From: Prinia subflava
Taxonomy: Eukaryota; Chordata; Aves; Passeriformes; Cisticolidae
NCBI RefSeq assembly: GCF_021018805.1
Contig: NC_086248.1
Span: 63,373,985 to 63,437,984 of the forward strand
Reading direction: 5' to 3'
Length of the DNA: 64,000 nt
Part shown: piece after piece, positions 51,362-61,900 of the stretch
How the letters are laid out: each line of letters opens with the position of its first letter
Position numbering within the stretch: position 1 is the first letter of the stretch
Notes under the pieces: generated by a model
Seen by the model: the letters and a program-made list of their open reading frames with translations, nothing else
Database searches by the model: none
Told to the model about the DNA's origin: nothing
Position numbers and translations under genes: made by a program

Positions 51362-51832
51362 CCTCTCCCGAATGTTCAGTGTGACGGCCAGAGCACTCAG
51401 GCATGTGCAGACATGCCAGTCCTGGCCTGTGCTTTTTGTTTTGTTTTTTGTTTGTTGTTTGTTTTAACAGCTGCTAATAATTGCATTATCCCGCTACAGA
51501 AGTACTTCTGGGAAATGGGGATCTTTGAAAGCACCGAAGTGATAGGAGGAAGATGCCGCTTCCCTCCCCCCACTCCCCTTCACCATGTTAGTGTTCAGAT
51601 ACAAACAGCATTCCTGCCTCATTCCCCTCTGAAGTTAAAAAGACTTAAATTCTTTACAAGGAAGGTCATCCTTTCGTAGCCAAAACCCTGTTTGCTTTTG
51701 CCTTTCCACTTGCTTTCAAATGAAACAAAAAACAACCCCGGGAGTGCACAGCAGCCCACTTCACCAACTCAGAAATTAAGCAAAACAAGCTCGGGGGGGA
51801 TGTGGGGGGCCAGGCTGTGTTTCAGTTTATTG

Positions 51833-51835
<3 letters not shown>

Positions 51836-51873
<38 letters not shown>
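51836..51873. repeat. (TG)n microsatellite
   Basis: About nineteen uninterrupted TG units, within the CpG-enriched block. Simple sequence; the antisense frame with His-Thr repeats is an artefact. Confidence 0.97.
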
Positions 51874-51875
<2 letters not shown>

Positions 51876-52029
51876 CAGTGCACTTCCCAGCAGCTCTTCC
51901 CCAAATGCTGTGCATGGTGTTCCCAACGTGACCCGATGGCGAGTTAGAGAGCTGCGGGCACTCGGGCGGCAGTCACACGGTGTTCGGGACCTCGGTGTGC
52001 TCACTCAAAGGAACACTGTCAACTGCCTT

Positions 52030-52200
52030 TAATAGTGTTAAATATAATTTATCGATTCTCCATTGTTTGTAATAATAACCTCCCTGAAGCTGGAGAATAA
52101 TGTTTTCTTTTCCCCTGCAGATTTTGTCCTGTCAAACATTTATTTTTTTTCGCGGTGTTGCTAATAGACCTTGAAATTAACATCGCATTTATGTTTAGGA
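52030..52200. promoter_or_regulatory. Candidate conserved AT-rich regulatory block
   Basis: A non-repetitive stretch with TTTATCGATT, CCATTGTTTG (SOX-type core), AATAATAACC and CTAATAGACC. It also contains a good splice-acceptor-like string, TTTTCCCCTGCAG, ending at 52120. If a transcript starts in the island on the plus strand, an exon could begin at 52121; no coding frame follows, so it would be non-coding or 5' UTR. Confidence 0.3.
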
Positions 52201-52304
52201 TCTATACCACGATTGTTTGTGCTGGTGTGCTGCACTCATCCATCAGCAGAGCAAAATAGGAGAAGGAAGATGCATCTGAGCCCCTTACCACCCTGGGAAA
52301 AAAT

Positions 52305-52398
52305 GGGTCAAATTCTGCCCTTGGTCGTAGGCACAAAAATCTCATTAAGGTCAGGGGGAGGCTGGCTGCATATGTGCCACTGAGGCGGAATTTGGCTC
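52305..52398. mobile_element. Ancient palindromic MITE-like element
   Basis: The left arm GGGTCAAATTCTGCCCTTGG faces the right arm CCACTGAGGCGGAATTTGGC, an imperfect inverted repeat. The centre has TCTCATTAAGGTCAGGGGGAG, resembling the degraded CATTGAAGTCAATGGGAG core of archosaur/turtle palindromic repeats with GGGCCAAATTCTGC arms. The family is recalled from memory; non-autonomous DNA-transposon origin is inferred. It sits at the edge of the CpG-enriched block. Confidence 0.6.
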
Positions 52399-53115
52399 GG
52401 TGCTTACGAGCCAACTGGTGAAGCTAGAGGGGGCATAGAGTGTGGGGGGTGTTTTAATATGTCCCATTTAAACATTGGGTGTTGTGGATTTTGTTATCAT
52501 TCTGTGACATCAGGTATGTTTAACGTGAAGAAAAGTATATCTTACCTATGAAATTAAAATAAACCTTAAAGTGAATTCAATTGGGATCTAAACCCTTTGA
52601 ACAGTCACCTAAGGAAAATTACCAAGCTCCAAGTAAAATTGGAAGACTGGGTTTGTCAGGCTTGCTTGTGTTTAACAAAATTCCACCTTACATTAGCAAT
52701 TAGAACTAAAAGAATTTATAATTTATTTTTAACTTTTTCCTTCTCTTTAACAGAACTTCAATAAAAGTTATGTGACTCTTAAAAGTACATTGTGTGAGAA
52801 ACTCTGTAAAACACAGATTCAGGGTCCCATTAGCAAGCAGGAATCAGGAAATATTTAAAGGGCCCCTTGTTATACCTGCTAGTATCTCTTTCTTTCCCAT
52901 GGAAAATGAGAAATGAGCTGGAATGTAAACAGGGGGGAGGAGGAGAATAAGAAATGCACCAGAGTGCATTTGGGATAGCCAAATCCTATGGCGTTGCACA
53001 AGGCCCCTGACTTGCAGGGAGGGGGTTTCCACCGCTTGTAGAGAGCTGATGATGCATGGAAGGCTGACGCTGCAAAACAGCCAGCACAGGGGGAAGGGAG
53101 CAGGGGGAAAGAGTA

Positions 53116-53579
53116 GTATATATAGCTTTTCACCTTTTGGTCTCTCTTCAATTCACTCTCTGCGCATGTTTTGAAATTACTCGATGCAACACAACCTGAA
53201 GAAATAATCACACTTGCAAAACCTGTGTGTATCTAGAAATTGCCAGAAATTCATCTTTATGTATGGCTCACATACAGGAAATAAAAGCTGGGTGATTTAT
53301 GGCATTTTATTGCACTTCTTGGCCATTGCTAATGTTTTCTTCATTGAGAAATGGCAAAAGCTGCAATTTGGATTTTTATGGTGCCGTTTGCCAGCCTTCG
53401 CCCCAGCCCCCCTCCCTCTTTTTGCTTTCCTGGGTGAACTTGCTTTGAGTTTAGGAGATGAAAGTTTATGGAGGCAGATGAGTGTCAAGGGGACTGAATC
53501 CAAACACAGAGCCAATGAGCATGTTGCCAGTTTTTATCTACCCTCACTGAAAATACAGTATCCAGAAAAAGATGAGTGA
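53116..53579 (+). other. TATA-like site followed by a 121-codon frame, unproven
   Basis: GTATATATAG at 53116-53125 follows a purine/G-rich stretch (about 53085-53110). A pyrimidine-rich TCTCTCTTCAATTCACTCTC lies about 25-40 bp downstream, where a start site would fall. An open frame of 121 codons begins at 53214. The protein is hydrophobic in the middle (LLHFLAIANVFF near residues 32-43), Pro/Ala/Leu-rich later, and resembles no family I know. No polyadenylation signal is close behind it. It is as likely to be coincidence as a transcription unit. Confidence 0.15.
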
Positions 53580-53800
53580 TTATAGAGAGTGACTTAGCCT
53601 CTAACTTACACAAAAATTCTTGGACGGGTTTCTGGTTTTCTTTTTTAAACAAACAAAACAATGTTTCCTGGTTGGCAGTTCCCAAAGTCTTTCCCTTTTT
53701 TTCCCATTTTTTGGCACATTGCTGAAAGGTCATGCTGATGTATTTCCAAAACATGCTCATTGAGTACAGCTTTGCAAAAAATAAGAGCCTCTTTCTTTAA

Positions 53801-53832
53801 AGCCTGATCCTCCTCTCATTTAAGGCAGGAGA
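53801..53832. mobile_element. Single arm of an ancient palindromic repeat
   Basis: AGCCTGATCCTCCTCTCATT followed by TAAGGCAGGA resembles the arm GCCTGATCCTGCTCTCATTG-AAGTCAATGG of the same class of ancient elements as at 36892 and 52305. The second arm is not recognisable. Confidence 0.4.
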
Positions 53833-54394
53833 CAATATTTCAGCTGTTTGCTGGGATACAGGAGTAGAACCTAATCAGAGAGTTAAACTCACTGTACAAT
53901 TAAATATAGACTTAGTAGCACCAGCTAACTCCTAAAGCTGCTGACACCATTATACAATCCTGTTTATCATTGGTTATGTCTGCCAGACTACAATGGTTCA
54001 GGCTAACAATGCTTGTGCTACTTATTCACCCTCAAGTAAAGATTTCTGACAATGAGGCAAGTGCTAAATGAGCTGTTTCTCATGTTAAAATACTCTAGTG
54101 ATAATTCCTTCAAAAGTCCTTGTTCCCTATGCACTTGGGGCAAGGAACTTAAAAACCCAGTGTGCTTTGTTCCTGGGAGGAACCATATTCCACCAAGATG
54201 TTGCCAGATGAAAATCCTTTCGAAGACTGCACTGTCCATATGCTCAACGGGCTGCAGTTTTAAGCTGTTGAGTTTGATTAAGCACCATGCATTGGAATGC
54301 ATGCAGACAGGGCTGCTTGAACTAAAGGTGCAGAAGCAGGCTTTGCCTGCTGCTTCCAAACATTTGAATTTGTTTCCAGGAACACTGGCTTGTA

Positions 54395-54449
54395 ATGTGT
54401 GCACATGTACGTAGGTGCACGTGCGCGCGTGTGTGTGTGTGTGTGTGTG
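54395..54449. repeat. Alternating purine-pyrimidine tract (Z-DNA prone)
   Basis: 55 bp alternate strictly between purine and pyrimidine, except one GG step/phase break at 54413-54415. The tract contains TGTGCACATGTACGTA, then GTGCACGTGCGCGCGTG, then about eleven GT units. It includes CACGTG (E-box) at 54419-54424 and several CpGs, rare in this region. The CG-rich core plus GT run is a classical Z-DNA-forming composition. Confidence 0.85.
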
Positions 54450-54559
54450 GCTGTCGTTGTTTATTTGGCTTAGGCAAGCAGGCAGGAGGATGGGTAAATG
54501 GACAAAGAGCTTAACTAGAACTCAAGGAACTTACACTCTGTTCTTGGCACAGCATCAGG

Positions 54560-54625
54560 TTTCCTGCATGACCTTGTATAAGTCACTTATTCTGTCGTGC
54601 GCCTCCATCGTCCTTGCCTGTAAGA
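54560..54625 (+). mobile_element. MIR/L2-like ancient repeat relic
   Basis: The plus strand reads GCATGACCTTGTATAAGTCA, then CTTATTCTG, TGCGCCTCCATCGTCC and TTGCCTGTAAGAAC. This follows the MIR/L2 3' region TGACCTTGGGCAAGTCACTT, AACCTCTCTG, TGCCTCAGTTTCCTCA and TCTGTAAAAT. Such insertions predate the bird-mammal split and survive in birds only as short relics. It lies about 110 bp after the Z-DNA-prone tract. Confidence 0.7.
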
Positions 54626-56584
54626 ACTTTCCTTCCTTCCAGTACTGTTATATAGTTAAGATCCATTAATGAACCATGCAAGAATTGGCCGGGGGGCAGG
54701 GAGGAGGGGTGGGTGTTAAAGGAAAACTTTCTCAATACTTGACTTGAAGGATCTCACTCCTTCCAGGTAACTTTAACTGAAGAATAAATAACATTATCAG
54801 TATCCACTGTTGTGCCGTAGTAGTGCTCAGAGGCAATAGTCATAAATTTGGAATCCGTTGTGCTGGGTTATGTGCAAGCAAAGGATCAAAGTATGATATA
54901 TTTAGCCTCAAAAATATCATCTGAAGGATTTTCATAATCGAAGTCAGCATTGCAGATCTTTGTGCCCAGCATTTGTTTTTCTAGAATTTTCATATTTAAG
55001 GGAACACAGTGTGAACTCACTGAACTCACAAACACTGAAAGTTTCAAGTACTGCTCTAATACAAAGCCTGCTGCTCTCTCCTTTAGTTGTTTTCAGTAAG
55101 GAGTGAAATCTTGCTGGCTTCTGGATAGGGCTTTTGTCTAAGGAGTTAAAGCAAACACCAGTGTGTTGCCTTTAAACTCCAGTCCTGATCCCAGTGAGTT
55201 TGCAGAGGGCTGAGAGGCTTTAAAAAGAAAGGCAGGTTTTTCGTCACCTTTGACACGCAAACATCCCGGCAAGTTACCTTGTTGTTTATTTCCACTGTGC
55301 AACCCCGAACATGCTGCTTTCAGGGTGCTTACCTTCCATAGCATGACCTTTCAAGCAAATATATCCCTTCAAACTTTGGAATTCAGTGAGGTAGAATTAA
55401 AATCATTGACCTTTCATTCTCCTTTCCTCTTAGTCCACCTCCCTCTCATATGCTTTCCCTTTAATAACCAAGAAGCACATCTGCAGCTTTTGCTGTAAAC
55501 ACTGCAAAAAGCATTAAGGTTTTTAAGGTAACCTTGGCAAAATCCAAATTAGAAAATATACTGCAAGGATTCACATTTAACCTCCAAGTTATTTCCCAGC
55601 ATAACTGACAGCTTGCATTCTTCAGAACTTTGTATTGTTTGCTTTTTTTCTTTCCCTCTCTCTCTGTAAGCAACAGGACAAAGAAAAAAACACTCACACC
55701 CCAAAAAGCATAGGAAATTTTCTTCTCCATTAGCAGCCTGATATATAAAATCCACAAGAAGAACCAGTTCCTTTTCTGGTCACTGAACTAAAAAGAGACA
55801 CATTTCTTGCAATATTATAATAACTGTCAAATCAACAACAACAACAAAAAAATCCTGGGTTCTTTTAGAAAAGTTGTATAGCTTATTACTTGATGCTTTA
55901 GATCTTCAGCTTCCTCCCCTCTAGTCAGGGCCACTCAGCCAAGAAAAAACCTTCTCCGTTCAAGTCAAGGTACTGTCATCATTTCCTAACCCTGCTAGTG
56001 CCATCACCTTGGCTCATCCTGCAGAGAAGGGAGCCAAAATCAGTTTGGGGAGCAGGGCAGGCACAGCAGCACAGAGGCAGTCATTCAGGATGGAAGGCAT
56101 CTGCACAGGCTCACTGAGAGAGCAAAAGAAAGAGAAAGATGCTGCAAAGGCAAGAGGTGGGGTTCTGTTTTTCTCAGAAACGTGCTGCACTGTAGGACTG
56201 TGCCTTTTATTTTTGGCACAAATTGCTGTAGCAAATTATATAGCTTATCAGATGTGGTTTGTTAGGCTCAGTAAAGAAACCACTGCAAGGACTTGTTTTC
56301 CTTGTTGTCTGCACCCGATTATGAGATCGGCACAAATCAGATTCCTGATGTTGCACAGGAACAAGGTTGAAACTCCAAGGGCCTTGTTTTTCCTGTAACC
56401 AAATTAAGCATGATTGGGTTACAAACCAATTCAGCTCAGTTGGGTTGATTCCCTCCCTGACTTTACACAAAAAGTAGTCTGCCTGTTCACCTCAATGCTC
56501 AGGGATTTGCTGGTGGATAGAAAGCTACGTGCCAATTTCAGTGATTGCACAAGCTCACACAGCTCCTCTTCAAACAGCTGAGAG
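54626..56584. other. Unique DNA, no supportable gene
   Basis: Frames up to 129 codons (56009-56398, plus) and 98 codons (55461-55757, minus) are present and unrecognised. A G-rich run occurs at 54690-54712. No RNA gene or family repeat is named. Confidence 0.5.
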
Positions 56585-56680
56585 GGAGTGACGTGCCCTT
56601 GCTCCAGAGTCACATTTGGTCACTTAGTTAAGTGTGAGAACCCACAGACTGCAGGATCAAATCCTGCAAGCCCCTCTTTT
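56585..56680 (-). mobile_element. Weak MIR/L2-like relic
   Basis: The plus strand has GAGTGACGTGCCCTTGCTCC, GTCACA, TAGTTAAGTGTGAGAACCCA and GGATCAAATCCTGC. The order resembles AGTGACTTGCCCAAGGTCACAC, TAGTAAGTGGCAGAGC, GGATTCGAACCC in the reverse complement of MIR/L2, but with insertions. Alternatively it is chance. The string GGATCAAATCC looks like a tRNA T-arm, but no cloverleaf can be built around it. Confidence 0.28.
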
Positions 56681-58411
56681 CTTCTCCAGAGCCCAGACCA
56701 GCCCTAAAGGATGTAAACATGAATTAGAGGAGGTGCAGAAGGGATTCCAGAGTACATTAGTAAACAGGGTTTAGCTACAGCAAATAGGGTGCAAATACAC
56801 ATTTTACTCAGTTCTCCAGGCTACTGGAAAAATAACCTTAAAGGGTGGGCAGTGAGGAGATTAACACCACCACTTAAATCCACTTGCATCTAGAGCCACA
56901 TGCAGTGCCTGTCCCACACCACTAAGGCACTGTCACCAGTGAAACCTGTTTGCCCCTGTGCTGGTGGTCCCTGATGGGCAGATCTACTCAGCAGTGAATG
57001 GCTGGTGCCAAAGGCAGAAAGGAACAAGAGGGAGAAGATAGGCCAAATAAAAATTCCTCAGCCGCCCATCTGTTTTCAGGGGAAGAGAGAAAATATTTCA
57101 TTTTCTACCTGTAAAGAAAAATGGATTCATGTCACATCCTTCCTTGATTATCCCCAGCATTATGCAATTCAATAGATTTGCTGTCTTGATTAGACAGGCA
57201 GAATAGAATTTTAATTGTGAGGCTCTGGAAGGCAAAATGGAGAGATTTGTATGAAAAAACTGGGAGGCAGCAACATTATTGGAAGGCTGAGCTTTTTATA
57301 GTCAGTCTTTCTGTTTCATTCGACCATCTGCCTTTACTTGTGCTCTGCTGCTTGGGGTTGAGAAGTTGCTGGCTTTAAAAATGAGCCACAAAGTTTAACC
57401 AGATAAATAAATGTGTGCAAGATCTCTCCCTACTAGAAGAACAGCCTTCAGCATTCCAGCTACATATGCTGACAAAAAGAATGTTTTAATTTTAGCATTG
57501 TTTTTACTGTTTATCAAACAGAAATTATGCATGTAGTTGCTTACACAAGTCACAGTTAAAAGAAAGTCCCTCTCATAAAGGCCTGAGAAATGCAGATTGA
57601 CAACACTATTTTACTGGGAAGCAGAGAACTTGTTATTATTTTTTTTTTTAGGTATATGTTTATAGGTATATTGGTAGGAAGGGGAGTTGGCTGGCCTAGG
57701 TTAATGTTTGCAAGTCAGGGAGAAGGTAGGAATGTCTGAGTCAGAAGCCAATGCTAATTTAAGGAATCTAGGGCTTTGTTCATGTCAGAAATCAGAGCTG
57801 CACTCAGTCCAGGACCTGGTGAAAGCAAATGTGGAGTTTCTGATACCTTAATTCTACATCAGTGCTGAATTGTGCCAGTCATATTACTGGCTTGGCAGGT
57901 GGGCAGTAAAGCTAGAAATTTGGGTAGACAAAACTGTTTGAGTGGTATGTGGTAGTCTTCACATAGTCTTCTTGGGACATTAGTTGTAAACAGTGGTTTT
58001 CTGAGGTATCATTTTCTCCCTGTCTTTTTAATCATAAAAACACTAGAGACAGAATACATCAGTTCCACAGGTTCATACATGGATTGTCCAGGACTCAAAT
58101 AAAGAAATTCCAGCCCAAATAATCTATACTGAGTTCTGTAGAGTACCTGATTTAGCTCACTATGAGCAGGCTCTTAACAGTCCAGTGATGTGCTTTCTCT
58201 CCATGAAAAAATCTAAAAGCCTGTTGGGTGTGTTCCAACAGAAAAAACAATTTCAACCATAAACAGTTTTAAAGGGCTGGGAATAGGTACCCTGACCAGA
58301 TCTAAGCTTCCCCATAGATGAAATAAATATGAAAATATATTGAAATACACTGTTTCCACAAAGCAAGTAATTTATATCACTGGATTGGAGTGTAAGTATT
58401 TTGTTCTGGCC
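56681..58411. other. Non-coding stretch with a possible conserved block
   Basis: No frame of note. The segment 57100-57420 is non-repetitive and rich in factor-like motifs (TTATGCAATTCAATAG, GATTAGACAGGCAG, TTTTAATTG, GATAAATAAATG). By eye this resembles a developmental enhancer-type element, but only alignment could show conservation. Confidence 0.35.
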
Positions 58412-58977
58412 TATAAAAGGGGCCTAGAGGTCCTAGTGTCCAGATAGTCTAAATATCTAAAAACTCTGGAAGTTTAAAGCTTCTGATCTGATAAATTATG
58501 CTGGAACTCTCCAAAGACTATTCAACATATGGAGATTTCAGGAATTTCTGCCTTCTTGATGGAAATATTTGCGTACAACACCTTGTTACCTCTCTTGGCT
58601 GTGGTCCTGGCAGTTCAGCTGGCACTGCCTGGCATTCAAGCACTGCCCAATGACACCCTTGTTTCAGCTGCCATTTCACCCTATTTTTGCAGTGAACTCT
58701 GGGGAAAGGCTTGCACGGCTTTAGCACAAACTCTGCTTGGTGCCATTTCTGCATCTGCACAGGAGGTGCAGCCTCATACTGTAATTTCACTTTTTCTACA
58801 CCGTTTTTCGCTTTTGTAGGTCTGCAACTATGCTGACTCTTGTGAGGGGTAAAAACCTGGACCATCACCTACTGAGTGGTATTTTAGGTGGAAACAGGAA
58901 CACTTTGGGTTTTTTACAGAGGTTAGCTTATCCATCACATTTTACTTACAGTGTTCTTCCTTATCTCAAGGAATAAA
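58412..58977 (+). other. TATA / 96-codon frame / AATAAA arrangement, unproven
   Basis: TATAAAAGG at 58412-58420 is followed after about 110 bp by an ATG-initiated frame of 96 codons (58529-58819) and an AATAAA at 58972-58977. The predicted protein begins MEISGISAFLMEIFAYNTLL and continues with a hydrophobic run PLLAVVLAVQLALPGIQA, like a signal peptide or anchor, then a part with two Cys (residues in YFCSELWGKAC). It resembles no family I know. The start context is weak (no purine at -3, G at +4). A 116-codon frame overlaps on the minus strand. It could be an orphan secreted-peptide gene, an unrecognised LTR-like repeat, or coincidence; TATAAAAG also occurs at 2811 without a gene. Confidence 0.2.
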
Positions 58978-61900
58978 CTGTTCATTCAAGGATTATGCTC
59001 ATACTTCACATGGAGTTTTCTTTACTGCTGGAAGGACTGTTCCTGTAAGAAAGGAGAAAGCAAACTTATAGTAAAAAAAGTAATGGAGTAGCTGTAGAAA
59101 TTAAACTACACCTTTAAACATTGCCAGAACAGTTGTAAATCTCATTTTAAGGCAGGCATGACAGACAATTAGAGACTGACTCAACAAAATACTTAAGATT
59201 TGCCCTTATACAGCAAAGCATTTAAGTATCTGATTATATTCAGTTTTGCCTTTTACCTCCACATTTATTTGTACATTTTGCTAAGCCTGATTCTGAACGA
59301 GAAAAGCTCATCTGAATTTAAGACACTTTGCTGAGAAGATCAAGATAATATTTCAACTGATTAACCAGAGTTAAGGGCTTCTCCTCAGAGAAATGAAGGA
59401 CATGCTGATACAACTGAATTCAAGGAAAACTGCAAATGCTTGCTGCCATCTCTGGAAAATGGTACCTTTTCTTAGGGATCTCAAATGGAGCTCTCATGCC
59501 TGATGTCAGGCACCTGCACATGGAAATGTTGTTATTGCTGTGTTAAACTCTAATCAGTTGCTATTACTGTAGGGGTTAAGCAATCGAGTTTGGAATTTGA
59601 ACCTGCACAAACAAAATCCCATCACAGAGCAATGGGCTGTCTACAGCAACAAAGAAAATGTATGGTCCAGCTGTTCCAAGGCCTCTCCTTTCTGTGCCTC
59701 ACAGAATCAGTGCTGCTGTGCTTAATGATAACACATTTATCAAACTACACAGAAATAGGTGTTAATTTTAAAATGTATCAAGTGTAAAAGAAAGAGAAAA
59801 GGAGAAAAGCATTTCTGCAATCTTCTGTTTGTGGACCTTCCAAATTTCTATTCTAAACACGAGTCTAACATCATTCGTGGAAATACCAGCTCAGCACTGT
59901 TGAACAGCAGTCTGTTTCTTTATATTTGTTTTGCCCCCTCATATTTTCTTCCATTAAAGTTTTGCAATGTACACAAACAAACTGCAGTGAGAAAAAAAAA
60001 AAAAGACAAAAATGGAACGCATAAAAAGGCAGGCAATAGAAATGACCTTTGCCACTCCTTTGACAGTATTTTGCACATTTCTCTGCTACTGGCTAAGGTT
60101 TGGGGTTTTTTTTACACTTTCAGGCAACCGTAGATGATAACATGAATAAAATTGTATGGTGTCTCATGAATTTAACAGAAGCATTTTAGAGGCAATAATT
60201 GCTCTTTCTGGAGTGTACTTTAATTTAGAGATGGAATTCTTCCTGTGATTCACGTAGCAGTATATTTCATAGCATGTAAGGTATGCTTTTAAAGCTGCCT
60301 CCTCACATACACACCTATGTGAAATGTACACACACCCCTTCATACACACACTCACATAAACATAAATACACAAATCCATAATATGCACACACATAAAAGG
60401 TGGCTAAATCCAGGTATGAAGGCAAGTATTTGTGTTTGTACAAGTGCAGAAATTTCAAATTATTCTATCCCTGATTTAGATCATATTTTGGTATAATGCA
60501 GAGCCACAATAAATTATAAGCAAAAGGTGACAGTCGATGCTTTCCAGGAGTAGAGGTCAGGGGCAAATTTTGTGTCTTTTTTGGAATCACCACAAACTTC
60601 TGATTAGCAGAAATAACCAGGTGCTAATTGCTTTGTGGTTTCTCTTCCTTTCAATACATGCCCAAGCAGAAGATATTCTGTGTGTAATGAAATGCTAAGG
60701 AGACACAAACATGGCATCTACTTGTCTTCAAGATTGTCATCTTCCACAAAGGGGGTGGCAGCCCATTGTATTAGTTAAAGTACAGATTGCAACAAACAGA
60801 TGTATGCAGCTGATGGGCCCATTCTTTCCATCTGCCAAAACACTTTCTCTGCCTGCTACGCACAGTGCAGACAGCACTGTGTGTTTACTGCTGCTCTCCT
60901 CCAAAGTAACCATGTGAACTTGCTAATGCCAGTGACCCAGTCACACTCTGCTATGCCTGGCTTAGTAACCTGGGGACTAGAAGCCAGGAACTTTATTCCT
61001 TTTTTCTTCCACTTGCTGCCTTTCCGTTTTTCCTATCCCACAAATTTGACAAAGATTTCACAAATTTTCCCACTCTGCAGCAAAAGGGAACCAGCCTTGT
61101 GTAAATTTTTCCACACACAAGTGAGGCTGGCCCATTGCACCCTAGCCTTCAGATGGGGCACTGAGCCAGGACATAACACTTTGTGTATCCAAGTCTCTTG
61201 ATGGCCATTTCCCCAGCTGCTAAACTGCAGCCAGAGGACTCCAGCCTAAAGGGCACTGTGTGTAGTCCCCTGTAGCAGAGAACAGCAACACCAGATTGTG
61301 CTTGTCCCTGCAGCAGCCTTAGGACCCTGGCATCGTGCATCCCTCATAAGCTGGTTGACTAGTGGGCTAATGATCTAGCTTGAAACCTTTCCTCCACTGC
61401 AAAGATATTTAATTAGTAACAAGAGGTGGAGTAGTTGGAATGGTGGGGCAGAAGACAAAGAGCAGCTGGGTAGCCCAGTGCTTCAGACATCCTCCTTACT
61501 TCATTTTCAGGAAGACAGAGAAGTAAACTCACGTCTGCTGTCTAAGTGAGCTATGGAGACAGTTTTCTTTAACCTAAGAACCAATTCTGTTAGTCTTTTT
61601 CACATTCACTATTCTTTCAAAAAATATTCCCATTTAAGTTGGGTACCTGTAGAAGAAGTAACTGTTTAGCATGAGAATGATGGGCCAAGGCCCCCTACAA
61701 CCTAGGCATAAAGGACTGGGGCTTTTTCATTTCTTTCTTCTCCTCCATGTGTCCTTCTGTGAGTCCCTCCCTGGAAATGGAAATGGCGTATTGTAATGCA
61801 GATTTCCTGCAGAATCTCACAGATCACTCTCTGCAGGGATTTCACTCTTCAGCTGAAATACTTTTCAGCCATGGTATTGTTCATTTATTCAACAGCTTTA

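Larger units (their letters stand above)
52399..54394. other. Stretch downstream of the CpG block
   Basis: Mostly unique AT-rich DNA. It contains a TATA-like site at 53116 followed by a 121-codon plus frame (see separate entry), and a palindromic-repeat arm at 53801. Other frames (110 codons at 52879-53211 minus, 91 at 53485-53760 minus) are not recognised. Confidence 0.45.

Noticed and set aside
50704..51679. Frames of 226 and 242 codons rich in Lys-Glu-Arg-Gly
   Set aside because: They are translations of the AAAGG array; any frame through this repeat is open. The antisense frame of 147 codons is the same artefact.
56655..56680. tRNA T-arm-like GGATCAAATCC
   Set aside because: No acceptor stem, D-arm or anticodon arm can be placed around it; a MIR/L2-like relic is a better though weak explanation.
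60303..60394. Cys/Val/Tyr-rich minus-strand frame
   Set aside because: Product of a degenerate CA microsatellite.
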